DNA from: Coniferiporia sulphurascens
Lineage: Eukaryota > Basidiomycota > Agaricomycetes > Hymenochaetales > Hymenochaetaceae
DNA: 64,000 nucleotides
Assembly (NCBI GenBank): GCA_002794785.1
Contig: NBBA01000010.1
Coordinates: 620,001-684,000, forward strand
Direction of reading: 5' to 3'
Numbering within the stretch: position 1 is the stretch's first letter; every line of letters starts with the position of its first letter. Below the pieces are notes generated by a model. That model saw only the letters and a list, made by a program, of their open reading frames with translations, had not been told where the DNA came from and made no database searches. Below, one piece after another: positions 22,511-33,888 of this stretch. A program made the position numbers and the translations under genes.

Positions 22511-22917
22511 TAGGGGAGTGTTCTTAGTTTTTTTCTTACAGTAGTACGAGCTTGGTGTGGCGTTTACCATTTTAGTATATCGGGGTTTAAAATACTCAGA
22601 TATACTCGTTGCACGCTGTACAGGCACGCTCCTATACCCTTCCGCAATTGCTACTGTTTAACAGTATCTTAAAATGTAATTATATCCTCCACACCGAATT
22701 TGATGCCTTTGAACTGAATACGTGCATCAAGTCGCGGTCGTCAGCGAAGACCAACTCACAAGCCACAACATCATGTAAGCGGAGTTTGAAATCAATACCA
22801 CAAAGCATCCGCCTGCGCTACGCAGGCCACTTTACTGCGTCCTCCTTAACTTCACCTGGTTCACCCGGGACCCTCTTCTTTCCACGTCCACTCCTCCTCC
22901 TTTCACTCTCGTGACTT
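22511..22917. other. Upstream region of the HMG-box gene
   Basis: No gene seen. A pyrimidine-rich stretch (about 22860-22905, TTCTTTCCAC, CTCCTCCTTTCACTCTC) directly precedes the start codon, as often in fungal promoters and 5' UTRs. Confidence 0.5.
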
Positions 22918-24524
22918 ATGACCGAAATTTCTGTAACACCATCCCCTCAGGATGAGGGACAGACAAAGGCTCCTGTTCGCATTAATATTCCCCGCCCCCC
23001 AAACAGCTTCATGATATTCCGTAGGGACTATGCCCGTTCGCTGGCAGAGACGAACGTTGTGTCAAAAATCTTGCAAAGTAACGTCTCGCAGATGGCTGGA
23101 GCTATTTGGAGGTCTATGTCAAAAGAGGACAAGATGCCGTACGAAGTGCGTGCGAACGCCGAGAAGATCGAACATATGAAGAACTATCCCGACTATGTTT
23201 ACAGACCCAAGAGAAAGGGCCGGAGGTATCAGGGGACTGGGGAGGAGAGGCTGGAAGTCAAGCCTAAGGAAGCCGTTCAAAAGCCAAAGCGGCAGTCCCA
23301 TCCTCGGATACAGGCGGATGGAACACATCCACCCACTCCTACGTCCCCTCACCGTGACTCAGAGTCATCGAACTACAGCGATTCACTAGCTGAAGGGAGC
23401 AGCTACGAGCTCGCGACATACACACACTTTGATATCCACAGCTCATCTACGCCTGCGGAGCAACAGCAGCAGCAGCGTATGCCAGTCGCCGAGTCATCGT
23501 TATTCCAAGCTGTTGTTCCTGCTGCTTACAATGGAAGTACTAGGTTCTCTAGAGTCATACACAAGCAAGAGGTCTCACGGAATTCCCCACATCCTTCCAC
23601 GCACAATTCACTGGGCGTGCACGGAACGCCAGCATCTCCAGGACAACAGCTGACATTTATCTACGAGCCTTTTTGCCAGGCAGTAAGGGAAAGCCAACAG
23701 AACGTAAGCCATTATTCATTCACCACACTTGCTTCATTTACTTACAGTATATCCCCGCTTCGCGGCCAATCCAACAGTTGTACCCCACGGGGGCCACCGA
23801 ATCGGCCCTCAGCACTGGCTATAATGAAGGATGGCAGCCAAACGCACCTTTCTTTTCCCTGACTCCGACGGACTATCATACTTTCTCAAATGGTTCACAG
23901 AGCATAGTGGCTCCTCAGGCATCCCAAGCTATCCCTCAGCATTTCATTCCGTACGCTGGAGTCAACTCACTTTCAGGTCGCAGTGCTCCAGTAGCAACTA
24001 GCTTTGATAAAGTGCACGGACTCGATGTGCTTTCTCAACAGCTCCGAGCCCTGATCGACGACAGGCAGGAGAATCTCTCCTTAGAGCGGTCCGGGAGAGT
24101 CTCCACAACGGATGCCTTTAATACCTATCAAGGACGTGAGCAAGTCAATGCTGGCTTTGCAGCGCAAGGATCTGCAACCAGGGACGAGCTTTATGCAAAT
24201 TACCAGAGCCATATTCGGCAGGGAATCGACGCTTCATATATTGGCAGCTTTAAGAATGTGTGGTCACACACATCCTCTGGGTACACAAATATCTCAGAGC
24301 AGGGCTTGAACACCGGTGGTGTCCCTATGTATCAGCAATACCAGCACAAAGGGCAGTTATACCTCGGATTGGAGCCTACTCCGTCTGAAGCATTGAGCTC
24401 GGCGGAGAATCAACAGCTGTATCATATCTCGCAGTGTAGCTCACCCGCCGTCTCGAGCACGAGTTCGTACTACTTGTCCCATTTGGATGAGCTATTTAAC
24501 GAGATTTGGAGTCCTAAACTATGA
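22918..24524 (+). CDS. HMG-box transcription factor
   Basis: Two exons, 22918-23703 and 23748-24524, are joined over a 44-bp intron (GTAAGC...TTACAG) and give 520 aa in frame. The HMG box is at residues ~20-100: RINIPRPPNSFMIFRRDYAR, then VSQMAGAIWRSMSKEDKMPY, ending with a basic PKRKGRRYQ. The RPPNSFMIFR start is of the sequence-specific MATA-HMG type, found in mating and development regulators such as Ste11/Prf1-like proteins of basidiomycetes. Those regulators bind DNA in the nucleus. The rest is Ser/Gln/Tyr-rich and looks disordered, with a QQQQQ tract near residue 182, as in activation domains. No pheromone-receptor or other mating-locus gene is next to it, so assignment to a mating-type locus is not supported. 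Confidence 0.88.
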
Positions 24525-25348
24525 TGAACTGCCAAAAAAATGGATGGTTGAACTTTAATGAGTTGTATGCTCCCTCAAGGACGGAGAGTATACGGCGACT
24601 TAATGGACCATTCTAAACTCCTTACCATGTACCGAGCGCAGCTGCAGCTTTCGGGTTTCAGACACACCGCGTGTATCAGCACTTGTGTCTACCTCCTGGA
24701 ACTTATGTTGACATTTGTAATTGTGCTCCCCAAAACATTACCATCCCTTTCCACAGACATAGCCCTAGCCTCTCCATTCCACACTGGCAAGATCAATGCT
24801 TACTACGTAGCTACATCATGTTTCTCACATTTACAGAATCGCCCCTTGTATAGATAGATTAGTCCGGTTTGTTCAGCTCAGAAAGTCTTTTAAAAAAGTG
24901 ATAGCCTGTTTGCATTCCTGGGGGTGGGTACGCAGCCTTGAGACGTCATTGTCAAAGGGACCTGGGACTTGACTCATTTGAAGGCACGGCTCGGACTTCA
25001 AATATAATATTCGTTCAAACAGGTCCGAAGTACGAGGAGATAAGTGATGCCACAGCAAGGAGGTCCTTCTGAGATTACATCAGTATTAAAGCACAAATTT
25101 CCGTAAGACTTGCTGAAGTCTGTTTCTTCTGAAATACCAAGAATTGGACTATCACTTTGTGCCTTTCTTATCCAAGGATTATGTAATTGTGTATGTCTAA
25201 GCCGCTTGATAACCGCATCCAAGTCAGCATATACGTATGTGCTAATATAGGAGTGCAGCTTCTACTACAGCTCAGCGGTGTCGTCGTCGTCGTCAGTGTC
25301 CGCAACACACTTAAGGCCCGCTCGAAAGCTTGCAGAAAGGAAGTTAAG
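24525..25348. other. Intergenic between the HMG-box gene and PPCS
   Basis: No gene recognised on either strand. The right end must hold the PPCS promoter. Confidence 0.5.
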
Positions 25349-26820
25349 ATGGCGCCGGCGGGAGATTCTGCATCGTCGTCTTCTGATCCGTTGTTTTCTT
25401 CCGAGTCATATTTTGCGACACAACCACCTCCGTCGACACTTGACACCGATGTGACGAATGTGCGTGCATTCATTGCGCGCCAAACAGGCGCGGGTCGAAA
25501 GGTCGTACTCGTTACGGTGCGTATACTTTTGTTTGGCAAGCTTATGGTTTGAACTAAGCCCTGGCGTTGCTGCAGAGCGGTGGCACGACGGTACCTCTCG
25601 AGCTCAACGTGTGAGTCAGCGCTCTCATTCACATGATGGAGAGCCGTCGAGCCTCATGGTGGTCCGCAGTGTCCGTTTTCTCGATAACTTCAGCGCAGGT
25701 GCGTAAATGGTCTATCTTTGTTGAGCAACGGACCTGAATTTGGGTTTTATTGCTACAGGAACGCGCGGGGCGACCTCCGCGGAGTACTTCCTCCGCGCTG
25801 GCTACGCAGTTATATTCATGCACCGGCAACACAGTCTGCAACCCTACAGCCGACATTATTCTCACTCTACGAACCCTTTCCTCGACTTCCTAGAGCTCGA
25901 GGACGCGTCAGAAGCGGAAGCTGGTTCCTCTGAGCTTGCCACATCGTCGTCACAAACCCTCCCTCCGGCAATAACCGTACGCTCGTCCGATCCTGCGCAT
26001 TTACGCAGTGTACTCCACGCTTATAAGGCCGTCCAACGGGCTGGCACGCTGCATACTATGACGTTTGTGACAGTTAACGAATATCTTTGGTTATTACGCG
26101 CTGTGTCGAAAGAATTGAACGTGCTCGGGCGCAATGCAATGTATTATCTCGCTGCGGCCGTAAGCGACTTCTTCCTTCCCAGAGAGAAAATGGTGTGCAA
26201 AATTGTTTCATTTTTCGCATTGCACTGCTATAATTTAAAAAAAATCGATTTTGGTAGAGCGAACACAAGATCCAATCTGGAAAGGGGAGCCTCATAATTG
26301 AAATGGACCAAGTACCGAAGATTTTGAAGACGATGGTTGATGAGTGGACACCGGAGGGGTTTATCGTTTCGTTCAAGGTTAGTGGCGGCCTTTTCCGCCC
26401 GCGTGTCCGACCGGCCCCCGAGCTTCTCTTTAATTAAGTACATCATCTAATGATGCCACGCAGCTTGAGACGGACATAGCACTTTTAATACCCAAGGCAC
26501 ATGCCGCACTCGAGCGCTACGGGCATCAAGTCGTTATCGGTAACGAGCTTCATCGACGCAAGTTCGAAGTTGTCTTCGTCGCACGCTCTTCAGGGTTCAC
26601 CTTCTGTGCCACTGGTGCAGAACGAGCGGCCGCACCCCAGGATCGTGCGAAGTCTGGGGCGGCAGCCGAGGGGGGTGAGGAAGCACCGGTGGAGATCGAA
26701 GAGACGTGGCTCCGTATTGACGAGCGAGAAGCGAACGCGGGAAGGGAGATCGAGGAAGACATTATTAATGAGTTAGTACGGCGCCACTCTGATTGGACTC
26801 ATTCTCGGAATGAATCGTAG
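25349..26820 (+). CDS. CAB2: Phosphopantothenoylcysteine synthetase (PPCS)
   Basis: PPCS joins 4'-phosphopantothenate to cysteine in coenzyme A synthesis. Six exons are predicted: 25349-25516, 25576-25610, 25670-25698, 25759-26192, 26258-26377, 26464-26820. They sum to 380 codons plus a stop with every junction in frame. Family blocks are SGGTTVPLE (nucleotide-binding loop), [66 protein letters not shown], and IVSFKLETD with the late [16 protein letters not shown]. The two-step CoaB-like fold is eukaryotic-type, without a fused decarboxylase. The last exon carries an acidic linker and ends THSRNES. The final ~140 bp of coding sequence are copied at 29974-30110 by the tandem duplication described under findings; this copy is the complete gene. 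Confidence 0.92.
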
Positions 26821-27834
26821 GTGAGGTTCGTTCCACTGGAGACGACCTAGATGTTGGGCTTTGCGGGATATCTGCTTACTTTGTATATTTCTCTAGCTCT
26901 GATGGATGTAAGGAACATGTGAGGCTGGATCTGGTATGAGAATAATTAAATTTCGGCGTGGTCAGAGTGGAACGGAGAGGCTCTAATTGTGGCCCTCTGA
27001 GCTCCTCAATTAATTATGGAAGTGCGTCAATGCGTGGATCTGGTTTCCGCACAATCTCATCCTTTTCAAATGGGGAAAGGTTAGGAAGGGTGGATACAAG
27101 GCTCGGAAAATTAAAGCCGTTCTAAAAAGGTTTCAAAGCACGCCGCCTTACATTCGTTGGGCTTAGGACGCTCCGATCCGCATTATATTCGTGGTCAAAT
27201 CTTACCAGATCTCGAGTTTTCCTTGATGCTTACAGACTGGCTGCATAGGTGTAAAGGCGGAGGCTCAAGCATCTTTATTCGGACTGGAGAGTGTGATCTG
27301 AGGCCCGTTGAGGAAGGAGACGGACCACAGAGTGAGGTCTGTGGCGGAGTGGGCGGAGAAGCCGAGAAGGCTTTCTCCCGACCATCATCTTTGCAGACCC
27401 CGACAAGTAGCCTACAGCGAGGGATCTGGCCTTCTCGTCTTTCTTTCCCCACCCTCACTTCTCTTTTCCCCTCTCTTTCTCTTGCTCCCGGGACTCCCTT
27501 CACTTTTCTATAAGGGAGCGAGTCGCCGATCGAGGTCTTTCTTTTCCTCATAAGTGCTGAAGAGACAGACTGCGCAGGCTGATTATGCTAAGTTTTCTAA
27601 TGAGGCCCCGACTCGGAGCGAGGTCGCAGTGGGTCCGGTGTCTCTGTCCGAGCCCGGCAGAGTCATCCCGTTGGTCCCGATTGGTCCGCGATCACGTTCA
27701 GGCTCCGTAAGTGCGCGTCATGGCGTAATACAATTACGAATCATTCAAGGACGCGATATGCGGTTCTTTTTATAAAGCAGCTGGCATTATCGCACTTAAG
27801 CAAAACTAGCAAAGTAGATACACCTACTACTACG
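26821..27834. other. Upstream region of reductase copy 1
   Basis: About 1 kb homologous to 30111-30836 except for a pyrimidine-rich insertion near 27285-27555. No gene recognised. It presumably carries the reductase promoter. Confidence 0.55.
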
Positions 27835-29523
27835 ATGACTTCTGCAACCGATCTCCACTTTCGCGCCGTCGGCGGTATCAAGGCCCCCTCGCCCGGTGCG
27901 TACAGGTTGTATTGTACTGTATCCGGAAGATCAGTGACTAATACATGTATGTGTCTATCGGTAGGCTTTGGTGCTAATGGGCCTCAGTAGCACCTACGGC
28001 GCTGCGAGTGACGAAGAGAGCAGGAAGCTCCTTAGGCATGCTATCAGTGTAGGCATGGTGAGCATATATGCACCTGTTTTTTTCATCCCAACGTGCTCAC
28101 TTTGAACATTAGACCTTTTGGGACACGTGAGTTTGTTCGCATTGCTAGGTCCCCATTCCTAAGTTTGTTCGCGGCGCTCATACTCTTGTTGTAGTGCCGA
28201 CGCCTACGGAAATGGCCACAAGTTGAGTTTACGCACTCGCATAATGTATTGATAGTCATTGACACAGTCTTTTATCGTTAGTGAGGAACTTATCGGCGAG
28301 TCATTTATGAGATGCCTCTCGGACTTCATATTCTAACGTTTCTCGGAACAACCAGGCTCCGTCCTCGCGGAAGGTGATAACCGCTCCAAAGTTTTCCTTG
28401 CGACAAAGTTCGGCCACGAATTTGATCCCGAGACCAGGCAAAGCACGGGAAAAATCCGGGGTCAGTATTGCGATGAATTAGTTAAAAAATGCAGACAAAC
28501 TAATGCAATTCGATTGAATTCTCGACAGGCGATGCGGCTTACATCCGTCAGGCCGTTGAGAATTCCATTAAGCGTCTTGGAACAACCCCAGACCTCGTTT
28601 ATCAACATCGCGTTGACCCAAATGTGTGCGTACCATAGAGTATCATTCAACTTCGCATCTCAACTCCCAAATACGATTATAGAAGCCTCGAGGAGACATA
28701 CGGAACCCTGGAGGAGCTCCGTGAGGCAGGGAAATTCAAGCATATTGGTATCTCCGAGCCAAACGCAGAAACACTCAGAAAGGCAGCAAAGGTAACTTTT
28801 AAGCCTTCCCTCAAGTATGCAAACTAAAATATTTTTCGATTACAGATAGCTAAAATTTCGGCACTTCAAATTGAATACTCACCTTGGACAACGGACATTG
28901 AGCGAAGTGAGCTTCTCTGAGCTTTCCCAAGCTCCCCCACTTTGAACCCTTCTTTCTTCTCATTATAGACGGTGTATTACAGGCTGCCAGGGAGCTTGGC
29001 ATCCCCATTGTCGCGTACTCGCCTCTGGGCCGTGGCTTCCTCACGGTGGGTACGGGAATCCTGTGGCTCTGTACGTGTTTTGCTGAGACATGGGCAATTG
29101 CAGGGGCGCTACAAATCGCATGAAGATTTTGAACCGAATGACCGACGGCGCGTTCACCCGCGCTTCTCGAAGGAGCATTTCCAAAACAACCTGGCGGTGA
29201 GATTAACAGAGCAACTTAATCACGAACTCCTTTCCTAAGCTAACGTCAATAAAACCACACAGATCGTTGAGAAGCTTACCGCTATCGCATCCAAAAAGAA
29301 CATCACGCCCGCTCAGCTCTCGCTTGCATGGGTCGCTGCACAGGGCCCGGACATTATCCCCATCCCAGGGACGAAAACCACTGCACGCCTCGAGGAGAAC
29401 TGGGCGTCGCGAGACGTCGTATTCACGCCGGAGGAACTTGCAGAGATACGTGCTGCAGTCGACAGTTTCACGGCGGGCGGAACGCGTTACCCGGAGCAGA
29501 CGATGAAGCATTTGGAGAAGTAG
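27835..29523 (+). pseudogene. Aldo-keto reductase copy 1, frameshifted
   Basis: It has the same exon-intron layout as the downstream copy (30837-32545). Exon 2 has one extra base: GGTGCTAATGGGCC here against GGTGCTATGGGCC in copy 2, at about 27975. The shifted frame meets TAG at 27988-27990, so only the first ~28 residues would be made. The other exons remain readable, including QHRVDPN, PWTTDIER, YSPLGRGFLT and PGTKTTARLEENWAS. A recent single lesion or a consensus error are both possible. If the base is an error, both copies would be functional paralogues. Confidence 0.8.
28296..28355 (+). other. GC-AG intron in reductase copy 1
   Basis: The only in-frame join here uses a GCGAGT donor and a CAG acceptor. 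The same position in copy 2 (31296-31360) uses GCAAGT...CAG. Confidence 0.65.
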
Positions 29524-29648
29524 AAAATCAGGGGAAAGGAAACAAGGAGTAGTTAAGAATATTTGATATGTATTACATGCATGCGTATCGTGAGTGCTTG
29601 AATTACAAATGCAATGATACGAAAGGGAAATAAATTAGGTTGTAAATT

Positions 29649-29972
29649 TTACCGGAAGAAAGTGGCATCCGCACAGTCCGATATACAGTAAAGGTCCGGT
29701 TTAATTGGTACACCGTTCCATAGGTAAAGTATTCGGCCCTGATTACATGAAGATGGTTGAGATCGCAATGCATGGATTATACACGCAGACACCACTGAGG
29801 TATTATCTTTGGAAATGATCTTCCTATTGATGAGAGCAAGGAGGCACTTGTTAGCTCGTGCCTGATTGAGTTCGGGTGGCTTCACGAAATTCAGGACTAC
29901 CTAGGCGAATGAGACCATCAGTCAAAACGATTACACAAATTCGGATTGTCCATCAGCGACTCAATAACGGAA
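29649..29972 (-). pseudogene. DAM1 3'-end fragment (duplication relic)
   Basis: The minus strand encodes SVIESLMDNPN at the breakpoint and, after intron sequence, VKPPELNQARANKCLLALIN followed by RKIISKDNTS. This matches exons 5-7 of the complete DAM1 gene at 32621-33888. The donor region between exons 5 and 6 is shortened and the last exon has lost its frame. It has no start and no upstream exons, because the breakpoint at 29972 cuts it off. Confidence 0.88.
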
Positions 29973-29973
29973 C

Positions 29974-30110
29974 CACCGGTGGAGATCGAAGAGACGTGGC
30001 TCCGTATCGACGAGCGGGAAGCGAACACGGGAAGGGAGGTCGAGGAAGACATTATTAATGAGTTAGTACGGCGCCACTCTGATCGGACTCATTCTCGGAA
30101 TGAATCGTAG
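29974..30110 (+). pseudogene. PPCS 3'-end fragment (duplication relic)
   Basis: It encodes [20 protein letters not shown] and the same C-terminal THSRNES plus stop as the complete PPCS gene, with few substitutions. There is no start and no upstream exon. It directly abuts the DAM1 fragment at the duplication junction. Confidence 0.9.
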
Positions 30111-30836
30111 GTGTTGAGGTTTGTTCCACTAGGGACGACCTAGATGTTGGGATTTGCGGGATATCTGGATGTAAGGAACATGTAAGATTGGGCCTGGTGT
30201 GAGTATAATTAAATCTCGGCGTGGTCAGAGTGGAACGGGGAGGAGGCACTGATTGTGGCCCTCTGAACTTTCAAAGTAATTATGGAAGTTTGCGTCAATG
30301 CGTGGATCTGGTTTCCGCACAATCTCATCCTTTTCAAATGGGGAAAGGTTAGGGAGGGTGGATTACAAGTCCCGGAAAATTGAAGCCGTTATTAAAAGAA
30401 TTAAAGCACGCCGCCTTACATGCGCTGGTCTTAGGACGCTCCGATCCGAGTCCGCATTATATTCGTAGTCAGATCCTGTCAGATCTCGAGTTTTTTTATA
30501 TGCCTGTAGACTCACTGCATAGTACAGGAGCGGAGGCCAAAGTATCTTTAAACGGATTTACTGACCTGCCGCTACAGATGTAGTAGAAGAGACAGGCCGC
30601 GCAGCCTGATTATTCTAAGTTTTCGAATGGGGCCCGGAGTCTGCGGTAGTCATCTCCGGGCCGTTGGTCCCGATTGGTCCGCGATCGCGTACAAACCCCG
30701 CAAGTTCGCGCCATGGCGTAATACGATTACGAATCACACAAAGACACTACATGCGGCTCTCTTATTAAAGCAGCTAGCAGCTAGCAGTCGTCGCTCTTAG
30801 GCAGAACTAGCAGAGTAGAAGCATTACTACTACACG
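30111..30836. other. Upstream region of reductase copy 2
   Basis: Homologous to 26821-27834 without the ~270-bp insertion. No gene seen. CTAGCAGCTAGCAG (near 30773) is a short direct repeat just upstream of the gene. Confidence 0.55.
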
Positions 30837-32545
30837 ATGACTTCTGCGACCGATCTCCACTTCCGCGTTGTCGGCGATATCAAGGCCCCCTCGCCCGGTG
30901 CGTGGCGAGATGTGCTGTACTGTATCTGGAAGATCAGTGACTAATCTGAGTCTATCGGTAGGCTTTGGTGCTATGGGCCTCAGCAGCGCCTACGGCATTG
31001 CGAATGACGAGGAAAGCAGGAAACTCCTTAGGCATGCTATCAGTGTAGGCATGGTGAGCATATATATGCCTCTTGTTTCTTTCATTCCGAAGTGCTGACT
31101 TTAAACACCAGACCTTTTGGGACACGTGAGTTTGTTCACAATGTCGGGCCCCTCACTTCTAAGTTTACTTCCGGGGGTTCACCATCTTGCTGCAGCGCTG
31201 ACATCTACGGAAATGGCCACAAGTTGAGTCTACGCACTCGCCGGACGTATTGATAGTCATTGACGGAGCCTTTATCGTCAGTGAGGAGCTTATCGGCAAG
31301 TCATACATATAAGAAGGCTTTTCGAGATGCATTTTCTCTAATATTTTCTGGAATGATCAGGCTCTGTTCTTGCGGAAGGTGATAACCGCTCCAAAGTCTT
31401 CCTTGCGACGAAGTTCGGCCACGAATTTGATCCCGAGACCAGGCAGAGCTCGGGAAAAATACGGGGTCAGTGCTGCGATGAATTAATTAGAAGTTAGAAA
31501 TTGCAAGGCAAACTCATGCAATCCGATCGATTCTCAACAGGCGATGCTGCTTACATCCGTCAAGCCGTTGATAATTCCATTAAGCGTCTTGGAACAACTC
31601 CAGACCTCGTTTATCAACATCGCGTTGACCCAAATGTGTGCGTACCATGGAATATCAGTCAACTTCGTATCTTAACTCCCAAATACGGTTATAGAAGCCT
31701 CGAGGAGACATATGGAACTCTGGAGGAGCTCCGTAACGCGGGGAAATTCAAGCATATCGGTATTTCCGAGCCAAGCGCAGAGACACTCAGAAAAGCGGCA
31801 AAGGTAACTTTTAAGCCTTCCCTCAAGTATGCAAACTAAAATATTTTTTCAATTACAGATAGCTAAGATTTCGGCACTTCAAATCGAATACTCACCTTGG
31901 ACAACGGACATTGAGCGAAGTGAGCTTCTCCGAGCTTTCTCAAGCTCCCTTATTTTGAATCCTTCTTTCTTCTCGTTATAGACGGTGTATTACAGGCTGC
32001 CAGGGAGCTTGGCATCCCCATTGTCGCGTACTCGCCTCTGGGCCGTGGTTTCCTCACGGTGAGTGCAGGATTCTTGTACCTCCACGCATGTTTTGCTGAG
32101 GCCTGTCCTATTGCGGCGATTCCAGGGGCGCTACAAATCGCATGAAGACTTTGAACCGAACGACCGACGACGCATTCACCCGCGCTTCTCGAAGGAGCAT
32201 TTCCAAAACAACTTGGCGGTGAGAATAACAGAGCAACCTAGTCACTGGATCTACTCTTTAGCTAACGTCAATAAAACCGCACAGATCGTTGAGAAGCTTA
32301 CCGCTATCGCATCCAAAAAGAACATCACGCCCGCTCAGCTCTCGCTTGCATGGGTCGCTGCACAGGGCCCGGACATTATCCCCATCCCAGGGACGAAAAC
32401 CACTGCACGCCTCGAGGAGAACTGGGCGTCGCGAGACGTCGTATTCACGTCGGAGGAACTTGCAGAGATCCGCACCGCAGTCGACAGTTTCACGGCAGGC
32501 GGAACGCGCTACCCAGAGCAGATGCTGAAGCATGTGGAGAAGTAG
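30837..32545 (+). CDS. Aldo-keto reductase, intact copy 2
   Basis: This is an NADPH-dependent cytosolic oxidoreductase of the AKR superfamily, close to the fungal YakC/pyridoxal-reductase-like group. Twelve exons can be joined in frame to 336 aa, the usual length: 30837-30897, 30962-31053, 31112-31125, 31196-31222, 31282-31295, 31361-31465, 31541-31637, 31695-31803, 31859-31919, 31982-32058, 32126-32218, 32285-32545. The catalytic tetrad is visible: Asp55 and Tyr60 in FWDTADIYGNG, Lys87 in VFLATKFGHEFD, His131 in VYQHRVDPN. Further blocks are GFGAMGLSSAYG near the start, ISALQIEYSPWTTDIE, YSPLGRGFLTGRYKS and PIPGTKTTARLEENW (cofactor site). Intron 5 is of the GC-AG type. The substrate cannot be told from sequence. 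Confidence 0.9.
31296..31360 (+). other. GC-AG intron in reductase copy 2
   Basis: Donor GCAAGT and acceptor CAG join ATCG to GCTCTG and keep the frame. A GT donor here would break it. GC donors with a strong AAGT context are a known minor class. Confidence 0.7.
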
Positions 32546-32620
32546 AAAATCAGGGGAAATGAAAGAAGGAGCAGTGAAAAATATCTGGTGTGTATTACAT
32601 GTGTATCATGAGTGCTTGGA

Positions 32621-33888
32621 TTACAGATGCAATGATACGGAAGGAAAATAAATTAAATCGTAAATCTGGTCGGAGAAAATGGCGTCCGCGTATTCCCACA
32701 TAAAGGCCCGGTTTAATTCGGTACACCATTCCATAGGTAAAGTATCCGGCCCTGAATTTGAAGACGGATGAGAACGCAGTGCGTAAATCATACACGCAAT
32801 CACCTACTGAGGTATTATCTTTGGAAACGATCTTCCTATTGATGAGAGCAAGGAGGCACTTGTTAGCTCGTGCCTGGTTGAGTTCGGGTGGCTTCACAAA
32901 ATTCAGGACTATCCGGGCGAATGAGACCTTCAGTCAAAACGATTACACAAATAAAGCGTAAAAGCGTACTTTCTAGACCGTTTGGATTGTCCATCAACGA
33001 CTCAATGACGGATTCGACGTTCCGTCTGAGATTCTGATAGAAAGCTCAGTTTAAATATTGTGATTTTCTCGCATTCGACTCACTGGGTCCTGGCCTCTGA
33101 ATTCAAGGGGTAAATTTGACACTGCCTTGTCAATTGCAAGCTTCATTTGTGCATATAATCAGTTTGGAAAGGCGAACGCGTAAAAGACGGGGCGTACACT
33201 TCGTTCGCGCCTCTCCTTCGGGGTCATCTTTGGTTTGCCTTTCTTCTTCGGTAAGGCTGAGCCTTTCAATATACCACCAGGAATCCTCGTCCCACCGCCA
33301 TGTGCGGTGGTAGATGTAGTGTTTCCGATGGCCGTCTCGTTGGCTTCTAACGCCTCCTCTGATGCCGCCGCCGCCGATCTTTCTGCAACTATAGCTGCTT
33401 CGGCGGCTGCCCGGAGCGCAGCTTGGGCGGCGCGCGCATCATCCTCTGATCACAAGAACATTAATATATTAGTTATATGCTTATTTTGTAAGAATATTTA
33501 GGGCGTACCTGCGCGCTTCTTTGCCAGTTCGTACGACGCATCTGTCGGAGCCTTCCCGACATAACAGCGTACTCAATTATATGTAACGAAATTGAACGCC
33601 CTAAATACTCACTTGTGGCCAGTCCGTCGTCAACGCATTCATTTCCATCACATACAGATAGCTAGCAAAGCTTTCGTTGAATGCCTGTAACGAGCCACTC
33701 AGCGCTTGAAGGCCGGCGAGATTGCCGTGCAGCGTCTCGGCTTCATCTGCAAGCTCGGCCATGGCAGGCTCAAGGAAGCCCAAACCCACAGGTGCATCTG
33801 GAAACGAGCCGGATCGAGAAAGCGCACGAAGAGAGCCCTGCGACAGCCTGCGGAGGGGTGTGCGCTGCGACTGTGGAAGGGGAGCCAT
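32621..33888 (-). CDS. DAM1: DASH complex subunit Dam1
   Basis: Dam1 is part of the fungal DASH/Dam1 ring that couples kinetochores to microtubule ends. Seven exons on the minus strand (33888-33613, 33551-33509, 33445-33198, 33140-33084, 33033-32979, 32908-32804, 32751-32621) sum to 304 codons plus a stop with all joins in frame. The conserved core is at residues 10-92: TPLRRLSQGSLRALSRS, GLGFLEPAMAELADEAETL, then FNESFASYLYVMEMNALTTD. A basic linker (KKKGKPKMTPKERRERS) leads to VSNLPLEFRGQDP, NLRRNVESVIESLMD and VKPPELNQARANKCLLALIN. The 3' exons lie within unit 2 of the tandem duplication, and the remaining upstream part lies outside it. The last exon is the least certain. It is divergent from LSM8 with only 184 bp between start codons. 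Confidence 0.87.

Larger units (their letters stand above)
26684..29972. repeat. Tandem duplication, unit 1
   Basis: Unit 1 starts within the last PPCS exon (ACCGGTGGAGATCGAAGAGA) and ends within a DAM1 3' exon (CATCAGCGACTCAATAACGG). The same series of sequences follows at once in unit 2. Unit 1 contains the PPCS 3' end, the frameshifted reductase and a DAM1 3' fragment. It is longer than unit 2 chiefly because of about 270 bp near 27285-27555 absent from unit 2. Confidence 0.9.
29973..33009. repeat. Tandem duplication, unit 2
   Basis: Unit 2 repeats unit 1 in the same orientation. It begins with the orphan PPCS tail at the junction (CACCGGTGGAGATCGAAGAG) and ends at CATCAACGACTCAATGACGG inside DAM1 exon 5. 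It contains the open reductase copy and the 3' exons of the intact DAM1 gene. Scattered substitutions and small indels separate the two units, so the event is not very recent. Confidence 0.9.

Noticed and set aside
22918..24524. Mating-type locus
   Set aside because: The HMG box alone is not enough; no homeodomain pair, pheromone or receptor gene is nearby.
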